Positions 52,639 to 60,065 of a stretch of DNA of 64,000 bases are shown piece by piece (position 1 is the first letter of the stretch; every line of letters begins with the position of its first letter). Below the pieces are notes generated by a model. That model was given only the letters and a program-made list of their open reading frames with translations. It did not search any database and was not told the DNA's origin. The position numbers were made by a program, and so were the translations under genes. This DNA comes from Sphingomonas panacis (GTDB lineage: Bacteria > Pseudomonadota > Alphaproteobacteria > Sphingomonadales > Sphingomonadaceae), in contig NZ_CP014168.1 in assembly GCF_001717955.1 (NCBI RefSeq), forward strand, positions 682,001-746,000. The letters are read 5' to 3'.

Positions 52639-55152
52639 TCACCCCCGCTCGGGGATCGCGGCCCGCTTGAGCGCCTCGGCACTGACGAGATACAGCGCGA
52701 CGAGTCCGGCCAGCGTCGCCATCACCGCGAGGCTCGGCGCGGCGAACCCAAGCGTCGCGGCGATCGGCAGGAACGGCAACGCCAGCGCCACGGCGAGACA
52801 CGCCAACGTGGTCATCACCAAACCGGGATGGGCACGGTCCTTCCAGAACGGCGCGGCCGTCCGGATCACGAACACGACGAGGATCTGCGTCGCCATCGAT
52901 TCGGCGAACCACGCCGCGCGAAACGTCGCGACATCGACGTGGAAGACACGTTCGAGCGCGACGAACGTGGCGATATCGAACACCGATGACAGCGGCCCCA
53001 TAATCAAGGTGAAGCGCACCAGCGCGGGCATGTCCCATCCGCGCGGCGCGGCGACGTCACGCGCATCGGCCCGGTCGAACGGAATGCCGGTTTGCGACAG
53101 ATCGTACAGCATGTTGTTGAGCAGCACCTGAACCGCCGTCAGCGGCAGGAACGGCAGCACCAGCGACGCGAGCGCCATCGTCAGCATGTTCCCGAAGTTC
53201 GAACTCGTCCCCATGCGGATGTATTTCATGATGTTCGCATAGGTGCGCCGCCCCTCGCGGACCCCATCGACCAGCACGTTGAGATCGGGCGCGAGCAGGA
53301 TCATGTCGGCGGCCTCGCGCGCCACATCAGTCGCGCCGTCGACCGACAGTCCGACATCCGCGGCGCGGATCGCGGGTGCGTCGTTGATCCCGTCGCCGAG
53401 GAAGCCGACCGTCCGCCCGCGCGCCTGGAGCGCACGCACGATGCGGAGCTTCTGGTCTGGGCTGACGCGCGCGAACAGATCGACCTGCTCAACGCGCGCC
53501 GCAAGCGCGTCATCGCCGAGCCGCGCGACGTCCTCGCCGGTGAGCACCCCCTCGATCGGCAACGCGAGCGTCTTGACGAGATGCTCGACGACCGCTGCCG
53601 CATCGCCCGAGATCACCTTGATCCGCACGCCGGCGGCTTCGAGCCGCGCGACGGCGGTGGTCGCGCTTTGCTTGGGCGGATCGATGAAGACGCATAGCCC
53701 GGCGAAGACGAGACCGGCATCGTCGTCGGTCTCGATTCGCGTCCGGCTGCCGGCGTCCTTCCAGGCGACCGCGAGCATACGCAGGCCCTGCGCCGCATGG
53801 CCATCGTGGAGCGCCATGATCTGCTCGCGCAGTACGGCATCCAACGGTATAAGCGTCCCGTCGGCAGCCTCGGCGCGGTCGCACAAAGCGAGCAGCGTCT
53901 CGGGCGCCCCCTTGACGATTTCGAGGCGACGCCCGTCTTGCTCGGCGAGCACGGACACCCGCCGCCGCTCGAAATCGAAGGGGCGTTCGTCGAGCTTGAT
54001 CCAGCCATCGAGCGCACGCCCGGCGCCATGCAGAAGGAGCGCTTCGTCGAGCGGGCTCTTGAGTCCGGTCTCGAACCGCGCGTTGACCGCGGCAAGCTCG
54101 GCGACGCGGTCGCTGTCATGGCCGTCGATGCCGGGATGGGCGATCATCGCGATCCGTGCCTCGGTGAGCGTGCCGGTCTTGTCGGTGCACAGCACGTCCA
54201 TCTGGCCGAGATCGTGAATCGCGGACAGCCGCTTCACCACCACTTTCGCCGCCGCCATGCGCTGCGCGCCGCGTGCGAGCGCGACGGTCACGATCATCGG
54301 CAGCAGCTCGGGCGTCAGCCCGACCGCGAGCGCCATCGCGAACAGAAACGCCTGGAGCGGTGGCCGGCCGAGCGCCAGGTGCGCGAGCAGCACGAACAGC
54401 ACGAGGAACACCGTAAGCCGGACGATCAGCACGCCAAGCTTGTGAATCCCGCGCTCGAACGCGGTGGGCGGCTGGCTCGCCTCCAGCGAGACCGCGATCT
54501 GGCCGAACCGGGTCCGCGCGCCGGTTTCGACGACGAGCATCGTCGCCGCGCCGCCGATCATCGAACTGCCCTGGAGGAGAAGATTGGCCGCGTCGCCGAC
54601 GGCGTCACCGGGTTTGCCGTCTGCGCGCTTTTCGACCGGATATGCTTCGCCGGTCAAAGCGGCCTGATTGACCTGCGCGGCATTGGCGGCAATCACCAGT
54701 CCGTCGGCGGGCACCAGATCGCCGGCGGCAAGCAGCACGACATCGCCCGGCACAAGGTCGCTCACCGGCCGCTCGTCCTCGTTCCCGTCTCGGATGACCC
54801 TGGCGGTCAGCGCGATCGAACGCTTGAGCGCCGCCGCCGTCGCCTCCGCGCGGCGCTCCTGAACGATGTCGAGGATCGTCGACAGCAGCACCATCGAGAC
54901 GATGATGACGAAGCTGGCCACATCGCCGGTCAGTCCGGCAACGCCGGACGCCACCAGCAGGATCGCGATCAGCGGATTGGCGAGCCGACGGCCGAGATCG
55001 ACGAGCAGGTGGCGTCGGCGTGTGGCCTGGACTTCGTTCGAGCCGACTTCGGAACGGCGGCGCGTGGCGTCATCGGTGCTCAGCCCTTTGCCGTCGGTCT
55101 GGAGCGCGTCGAGCGTCTCGGCGAGTGGCCGTTGCCAGAAGTCCGCGATCAC
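52639..55152 (-). CDS. mgtA: Mg2+-type P-type ATPase (MgtA-like)
   Basis: An 837-aa P3B-type ATPase. The phosphorylation motif DVLCTDKTGTLTEARI, the TGEAYPVEK actuator loop, the GLTPELLPMIVTVALARGAQRMA segment typical of MgtA/MgtB, and the hinge VGFLGDGINDAPAIRAADVG are all present, with about 8-10 membrane helices. It imports Mg2+ or acts on a related cation at the inner membrane. GTG 55152 overlaps the BI-1 stop (GTGA), so the two are co-translated. Its place among stress genes recalls metal P-type ATPases in low-oxygen regulons. Confidence 0.9.
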   Translation of the reverse strand: MIADFWQRPLAETLDALQTDGKGLSTDDATRRRSEVGSNEVQATRRRHLLVDLGRRLANPLIAILLVASGVAGLTGDVASFVIIVSMVLLSTILDIVQERRAEATAAALKRSIALTARVIRDGNEDERPVSDLVPGDVVLLAAGDLVPADGLVIAANAAQVNQAALTGEAYPVEKRADGKPGDAVGDAANLLLQGSSMIGGAATMLVVETGARTRFGQIAVSLEASQPPTAFERGIHKLGVLIVRLTVFLVLFVLLAHLALGRPPLQAFLFAMALAVGLTPELLPMIVTVALARGAQRMAAAKVVVKRLSAIHDLGQMDVLCTDKTGTLTEARIAMIAHPGIDGHDSDRVAELAAVNARFETGLKSPLDEALLLHGAGRALDGWIKLDERPFDFERRRVSVLAEQDGRRLEIVKGAPETLLALCDRAEAADGTLIPLDAVLREQIMALHDGHAAQGLRMLAVAWKDAGSRTRIETDDDAGLVFAGLCVFIDPPKQSATTAVARLEAAGVRIKVISGDAAAVVEHLVKTLALPIEGVLTGEDVARLGDDALAARVEQVDLFARVSPDQKLRIVRALQARGRTVGFLGDGINDAPAIRAADVGLSVDGATDVAREAADMILLAPDLNVLVDGVREGRRTYANIMKYIRMGTSSNFGNMLTMALASLVLPFLPLTAVQVLLNNMLYDLSQTGIPFDRADARDVAAPRGWDMPALVRFTLIMGPLSSVFDIATFVALERVFHVDVATFRAAWFAESMATQILVVFVIRTAAPFWKDRAHPGLVMTTLACLAVALALPFLPIAATLGFAAPSLAVMATLAGLVALYLVSAEALKRAAIPERG

Positions 55153-55859
55153 CGCCGACGCCCGCTCAGCCGCAGCAGCGAGACGAACAGGTTCAGGAAA
55201 TCGAGATAGAGGGTGAGCGCGCCCAGCACGGCGACGCTGCCATCGGCGCTCGGCTGGGTGTCCAGATAAAGCCGCTTCAAACGCTGCGTATCATAGGCGG
55301 TCAGCCCGGCGAAGAGCAACACCCCGAGCGCCGCCAGCACGAGATCGAGTCCGGTCGAACGCAGGAGCAGATTGGCGAGCAAGGCGACGAGCAGGCCGAC
55401 CAGCCCGACCGTCAGGAAGCTGCCAAGCCCGGATAGATCGCGCCCGGCCCGGCCACCCACCAGCGCGAGCGCCGCGAAGCCGGCGGCAGCCGCGCCAAAG
55501 CTGGTGAGCACGGCCGCATCGGAGATGCCGAGCAGCATCGTGCCGAGGGACAGCCCGACGAGCGTCGCATAGACGAAGAGAAGCAGACGCGCGGCAGGGC
55601 CGGAGAGCCGCTCGACGCCCGCTCCGAGAATGATGACGAGGGCGAGCGGCGCCAGCAGCACGATCCACCCCGCGACAGTCATGCCATCCGGCCCGACCAA
55701 CGCCGATTGCAGGATCGCATTGCGCTCGACCAGCAACGCCGCGGCGGCGGAGACCGCGACACTGCCGGCCATCTGCACGAACACGGCGGTCAGAAAGCCG
55801 TGCAGGCTGTCTTCGCGCATCGCGCCTCGCCCGGTCGCTCCAATCGGATATCGATTCAT
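55149..55859 (-). CDS. Bax inhibitor-1 (BI-1/YccA-like) membrane protein
   Basis: A 236-aa protein with seven hydrophobic helices (for example FLTAVFVQMAGSVAVSAAAALLV, LLLFVYATLVGLSLGTMLL, VLLFAGLTAYDTQRLKRLY). The TAYDTQ motif near the end is the family's conserved Asp region, implicated in Ca2+/H+ leak. Of several in-frame ATGs, 55859 is chosen because GAGG lies 8 bases upstream and the product then begins MNRYPIGATGRG like other alphaproteobacterial members. Operon with the Mg-ATPase. Divergent from phaC through a palindrome. Confidence 0.85.
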   Translation of the reverse strand: MNRYPIGATGRGAMREDSLHGFLTAVFVQMAGSVAVSAAAALLVERNAILQSALVGPDGMTVAGWIVLLAPLALVIILGAGVERLSGPAARLLLFVYATLVGLSLGTMLLGISDAAVLTSFGAAAAGFAALALVGGRAGRDLSGLGSFLTVGLVGLLVALLANLLLRSTGLDLVLAALGVLLFAGLTAYDTQRLKRLYLDTQPSADGSVAVLGALTLYLDFLNLFVSLLRLSGRRR

Positions 55860-55915
55860 CGCTCGCATCCTCATCGTCATGATGGTGGCTCGTGAACCGG
55901 GCCGCACCGCGACCG

Positions 55916-55936
55916 AATCCGGTAAGCTACGTAGCT
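55916..55936. promoter_or_regulatory. Palindromic island motif between BI-1-mgtA and phaC
   Basis: AGCTACGTAGCT at 55925-55936 is a perfect 12-bp palindrome in the divergent promoter. On the minus strand GTAGCTTACCGGATT (55916-55930) lies 57-71 bp before BI-1; the palindrome is 67-78 bp before phaC. One symmetrical site could thus serve both operons. Confidence 0.6.
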
Positions 55937-56002
55937 CTCCCAAGTTCGCGCGAACCGCCCGCCCGGTAGGCACCGGATCGACGACCTGCGGAGTGGCCGG
56001 CA

Positions 56003-57784
56003 ATGGCAATCAAGAATGTGGACATGTACGGCAGTAGCGGCCCGGCGAGCGAAGATCCGCTCGACGGCGTCGCCGACGTTATCGACCGCGCGACCGGCGC
56101 CGCGCTGGCGCGGCTGACGGGGGGCCTGTCCCCGGCGTCGCTCGGCGCGGCGTTTCTCGACTGGCTCACCCATCTCGCGATCTCGCCGGGCCGACAGCTT
56201 CAGCTTGCCGCGAAGGCCGAGCGCCAGATGCTGCGTTTCCTCGATCATGCGTGCAACGTCGCCATCGCATCTGCACCGGTCAAGGCGGCGATCGATCCGC
56301 TACCGCAGGATCGACGCTTCACCGACCCGGACTGGCAGGCATGGCCGTTCAACCTGATCGAACAGGGGTTTCTGCTCGGCCAGCAATGGTGCGACCGGAG
56401 CGCCAGCGCCGTCGGCGGTGTGACGCCACGCCACGAGGATATGGTGCGCTTCACCATGCGCCAACTGCTCGACGTGATGGCACCGTCGAACTTCATCGCC
56501 ACCAATCCGGTGGTGCAGCGGCGCATCGCGGCGACGGGCGGCCAGTGCCTGATCGACGGCGCCGCCAATTTCGTCGAGGATCTCCGCCGCACATGGTCCT
56601 ACGACCGGCCGGCCGGTGCCGACGCCTACCGGCCGGGGGTGGAGGTCGCGGTCACGCCCGGCGAGGTCGTCTACCGCAACCATCTGATCGAACTGATCCA
56701 GTATAGCCCGACGACCGCGACGGTCCGGCCGGAGCCGATCCTGATCGTCCCGGCCTGGATCATGAAATATTATATTCTCGATCTCAGCCCGGAGAATTCG
56801 CTGGTGCGCTGGCTGGTCGGGCAAGGCTTCACCGTGTTCATGATCAGTTGGCGCAATCCCGGCCGCGAAGACCGCGACATCGGCTTCGACGACTATCGCC
56901 GACTTGGCGTGATGAAAGCGCTCGACGCCGTCACGGCGATCACCGGCCACGACACCGTTCATGCCGCCGGCTACTGTCTTGGCGGCACCTTGCTCGCGAT
57001 CACCGCGGCGACGATGGCGCGCGATGGCGACGCGCGGCTCGCCACGATGACCCTGTTCGCCGCGCAAACGGAGTTCAGCGAACCGGGCGAGCTCGGGCTG
57101 TTCATCGACGCCGCGCAAGTGCATTTCCTCGAGAACATGATGTGGGCACAAGGCTATCTCGACAGCCGCCAGATGGGCGGCGCCTTCCAGATGCTGCGAT
57201 CGAACGATCTGCTCTGGTCGCGCGTCATCCACGGCTATCTGATGGGCGAGCCCGTGCCGATGAACGATCTGATGGCGTGGAACGCCGACGGAACCAGACT
57301 TCCGCAGGCGATGCACAGCCAATATCTGCGACAGCTCTTTCTCGACGATGATCTCGCCGAGGGCCGTTACCGGGTCGATGGCAAGACGATCGCGCTGGGC
57401 GACATCCGCGTGCCGATCTTCGCGGTGGGAACCGAATGGGATCATGTCGCGCCGTGGCGGTCGGTGTTCAAGATCCACCTGCTGACTGATACCGAGGTGA
57501 CGTTCCTGCTCACCAGCGGCGGCCACAATGCCGGCATCGTCTCGGAACCCGGACACCCGGGGCGGCATTTCCGCATCATGACGCATCCGGCGACGCGCGG
57601 GCATCTCGATCCCGAAGAGTGGCAGGCGTCGGCGCGCGAGCAGGACGGCAGTTGGTGGCCGGCCTGGGCCGCATGGCTCGACGAGCGCTCAGGCCAGCCC
57701 GCCCCGCCGCCGGGCGTGGGAAAGGCGGAGGCGGGCTACGCGCCGCTCGGGCCTGCACCCGGCGGCTATGTCCTCTCGCGCTGA
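56003..57784 (+). CDS. phaC: Poly(3-hydroxyalkanoate) synthase, class I-like
   Basis: A 593-aa PHA synthase polymerising (R)-3-hydroxyacyl-CoA in the cytoplasm. N-terminal PhaC domain, then the alpha/beta-hydrolase core with the lipase-like box GYCLGG (Cys325), catalytic Asp in GTEWDHVAPW and His in GGHNAGIV. The length and PWIMKYYILDLSPENSLVRWL-like core match class I enzymes (here APWIMKYYILDL appears as PAWIMKYYILDL). Followed in overlap by an LPG-synthase-like gene. Together with phaB it makes a carbon/electron store; the thiolase is elsewhere. Confidence 0.93.
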   Translation: MAIKNVDMYGSSGPASEDPLDGVADVIDRATGAALARLTGGLSPASLGAAFLDWLTHLAISPGRQLQLAAKAERQMLRFLDHACNVAIASAPVKAAIDPLPQDRRFTDPDWQAWPFNLIEQGFLLGQQWCDRSASAVGGVTPRHEDMVRFTMRQLLDVMAPSNFIATNPVVQRRIAATGGQCLIDGAANFVEDLRRTWSYDRPAGADAYRPGVEVAVTPGEVVYRNHLIELIQYSPTTATVRPEPILIVPAWIMKYYILDLSPENSLVRWLVGQGFTVFMISWRNPGREDRDIGFDDYRRLGVMKALDAVTAITGHDTVHAAGYCLGGTLLAITAATMARDGDARLATMTLFAAQTEFSEPGELGLFIDAAQVHFLENMMWAQGYLDSRQMGGAFQMLRSNDLLWSRVIHGYLMGEPVPMNDLMAWNADGTRLPQAMHSQYLRQLFLDDDLAEGRYRVDGKTIALGDIRVPIFAVGTEWDHVAPWRSVFKIHLLTDTEVTFLLTSGGHNAGIVSEPGHPGRHFRIMTHPATRGHLDPEEWQASAREQDGSWWPAWAAWLDERSGQPAPPPGVGKAEAGYAPLGPAPGGYVLSR

Positions 57785-58772
57785 CACGGTTCCCGCCAAA
57801 GGTATGGGCTGGCGCCGCTGGTTCTTCGGGCTGGTCCTGGCCGGCGCGCTCGTCGGCGCGGTGCTGCACTGGGGCGAGATCGAACGCTTCGGCGACCTGC
57901 TGAAGCGGGTCGAGCCGGCCTGGCTGCTGGCCGCGATCCTGTTTCAGATCTCGACCTATGCGAGCGTCGCGGCCGGCTGGTCGGCGGTGTTGCGACGCGC
58001 TGGAACACCCCGGCCGCTGCGCCGGCTGATGCGGATCGCGGTGACCAAACTCTTCGCCGATCAGGCGCTGCCGAGTGCGGGCATGGGCGGCAACGTTCTG
58101 CTGGTCGATCAGCTTCGCGCGATCGGCGTGGCGCGCGGAACGGCGATCGCCGCGCTGCTCGTCTCGATGATCGGCTATTACGCCGCGTATGCGCTGTTCG
58201 CGCTGGCGATGCTGGTGCTGCTGTGGCTGCACGATCGCGCCACGCCGTTGATGGCAGGTCTGGTAACGATGTTCCTGCTCGTCGCGATCGCGATTCCCGG
58301 CCTCGCATTATGGTTGCGCCACCGCGGCAGCGCGCCGCTCCCGCCGCGACTTGAACGCATCGCCGTGGTGCGCTCGCTGCTCGATACCGTCGCGGCGGCA
58401 CCGGGCGACCTGTTGCGCGACCGCGCGCTGCTGGCGCGTGTGGCCGGCTTCAACGCGCTGATCTTCGTCGCAGACGCGGCGACACTCTATGCCTGCCTGC
58501 GCGGCCTGGGCGCGACCGTGCCGTTCGGCACCGCCTTCATCGCGCTGATCATGGCCTCGATCGTCGTCACGCTGGGGCCCGTGCCGCTCGGCCTCGGCAG
58601 CTTCGAGGCGACCTGCATCGGGACGCTGCGCCTGCTCGGCATACCCTTCGAAACCGCGGTCGCGGCGACCATCGTGCTGCGCGTGTTGACCTTGTGGTTG
58701 CCGCTGATACCCGGAATGGCGTTGATCCGGTCAGCCGTTCGGCCGCACGCCGCGAAACATCATCACGGCTGA
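57768..58772 (+). CDS. Lysylphosphatidylglycerol synthase TM-like (UPF0104) membrane protein
   Basis: A 334-aa protein with about eight hydrophobic helices (RWFFGLVLAGALVGAVL, WLLAAILFQISTYASVAAGW, ALLVSMIGYYAAYALFALAMLVLL, ALIMASIVVTLGPVPLGLGSFEA). The conserved LGPVPLGLGSFEAT segment and FADQALPSAGMGGN loop match the LPG_synthase_TM/AglD family. It lacks the aminoacyl-transferase domain of MprF, so aminoacylation of lipid is not implied. The start lies within the phaC 3' end (17-bp overlap). Function unknown. Confidence 0.8.
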   Translation: MSSRADTVPAKGMGWRRWFFGLVLAGALVGAVLHWGEIERFGDLLKRVEPAWLLAAILFQISTYASVAAGWSAVLRRAGTPRPLRRLMRIAVTKLFADQALPSAGMGGNVLLVDQLRAIGVARGTAIAALLVSMIGYYAAYALFALAMLVLLWLHDRATPLMAGLVTMFLLVAIAIPGLALWLRHRGSAPLPPRLERIAVVRSLLDTVAAAPGDLLRDRALLARVAGFNALIFVADAATLYACLRGLGATVPFGTAFIALIMASIVVTLGPVPLGLGSFEATCIGTLRLLGIPFETAVAATIVLRVLTLWLPLIPGMALIRSAVRPHAAKHHHG

Positions 58773-58797
58773 CGCCCCGCGTCTTCGTTCGGTCTAG

Positions 58798-59448
58798 TCA
58801 TTCCATCCCGACACCCGCCGGCGCTTCGCCAAGCTCGCGGATCACCTTGTCGGCTTCGAGACGCACATCGTTGAGACACAGGCGCACGAAGCGCGCATCC
58901 ATGCCCGGGGCGATCTGCTCGAAATGGACGTGACGCGCCGTCCTCAGCCCGAAGGCGTGTTTGATGTAATGGTCGAAACAGCTCCGCAGCCCCTCGACCT
59001 GCCCCTGCAGGCTCAGCCAGACTTCGCGCATGGCCGAGGACGTGAAGCTGACCATCACCTTGCCGGTCAGCACGCTTTTCGCCGCCCCGGCCTGTACGTC
59101 CTGCACTGTCGCGCCCGAACCCAGCACACGCTCGACATAGCCTTTGAGCATCGCCGGCGGTGTCCCGAACCAGATTGGATAGACCAAGACGAATGCGACG
59201 GCGTCCTCAAGGATCGCGAGTTCGTCCGCCACGTCGGGGAACAGACGGAATGTCGGCCCCGGCCGTTCCTCGCCCTTGAGGACGGGGTGAAAGCCCATCG
59301 CATACAAGTCTCGCAGGATCGCCCGGTGCCCTTTGGCGCGCACGGCATCGCAATATGCGTGGGCGACCGACGCGTTGAAACTGCTGTCATCGGGATGGCA
59401 GAGAATGACGACGTGCAGCGGAGCTGCCTTGGGATCGGTATGTGTCAT
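58798..59448 (-). CDS. Flavodoxin-fold NAD(P)H-dependent oxidoreductase 1
   Basis: A 216-aa protein of the NQO1/KefF/MdaB-like fold. VVILCHPDDSSFNASVAHAY is the flavin phosphate-binding start; VLVYPIWFGTPPAMLKGYVERVLG is the classic quinone-reductase signature. It reduces quinones or related compounds by two electrons with FMN/FAD. ATG 59448 follows GGAGGCAGGA. It is the third gene of an operon after the Pat-like enzyme and a paralogous oxidoreductase 35 bp upstream. Confidence 0.88.
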   Translation of the reverse strand: MTHTDPKAAPLHVVILCHPDDSSFNASVAHAYCDAVRAKGHRAILRDLYAMGFHPVLKGEERPGPTFRLFPDVADELAILEDAVAFVLVYPIWFGTPPAMLKGYVERVLGSGATVQDVQAGAAKSVLTGKVMVSFTSSAMREVWLSLQGQVEGLRSCFDHYIKHAFGLRTARHVHFEQIAPGMDARFVRLCLNDVRLEADKVIRELGEAPAGVGME

Positions 59449-59483
59449 TCCTGCCTCCATCTGAAACACTGTGCGCGGGACGA

Positions 59484-60065
59484 TCAGATTCCGGCCTCGC
59501 CGAAATCGAAAAGATCATCGAGCCACCCCGCCCGCGCCGAGGCGTTGCCCTCGACATTGCCGATCAGGACATGCGCGAACGGCCGGATACCCACGAACCT
59601 CAGGATGTTGCGCTCGAAACTCTTCACGCTGTGCGCGCCATAATAAGCGCGGTAGAACAGAGCCGGCATTCCCATCGTCACGACCAGGCGCGCCGTGCGC
59701 GACTTCAGCCGCTTCTCGGGCAGCTTGCCTTCGCGCGCGACGAACGCGAAGCCGGGCCGCATCACCTGCTCCAGAAACCCTTTCAGCAGCGCGGGCATGT
59801 CACCGAGCCACAAGGGATATAAAATGGTCAGATGGTCGGCCCAGGCGATCGCGTCCTGCGCGTCTCGAATGTCGGGCGGAAGATCGCCGCTTTCCCAATC
59901 GACGCGCGAGGCAACCAGCGGAAAGCCAAGCTCCGCGACCTTGATCGTCCGAACCTCGTGGCCACCCTGCTCGGCCCCGTCGCTGTATCGCTTGGCGAGC
60001 GCGTGAACGAACCGCGCCGGATCAGCGTCCGGATGCCCGTCAATGACGAGAAGACGCTTCTTCAC
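59484..60065 (-). CDS. Flavodoxin-fold NAD(P)H-dependent oxidoreductase 2
   Basis: A 193-aa relative of its neighbour: LLVIDGHPDADPARFVHALAKRY, then LTILYPLWLGDMPALLKGFLEQVM and MGMPALFYRAYYG. GTG 60065 overlaps the stop of the Pat-like gene (GTGA). The tandem pair may recycle quinones or detoxify electrophiles when the respiratory chain is blocked; the substrate is not evident. Confidence 0.88.
   Translation of the reverse strand: MKKRLLVIDGHPDADPARFVHALAKRYSDGAEQGGHEVRTIKVAELGFPLVASRVDWESGDLPPDIRDAQDAIAWADHLTILYPLWLGDMPALLKGFLEQVMRPGFAFVAREGKLPEKRLKSRTARLVVTMGMPALFYRAYYGAHSVKSFERNILRFVGIRPFAHVLIGNVEGNASARAGWLDDLFDFGEAGI

Noticed and set aside
57768..58772. MprF-type lipid aminoacylation enzyme
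   Set aside because: Only the membrane domain is present; the soluble aminoacyl transferase domain is missing.
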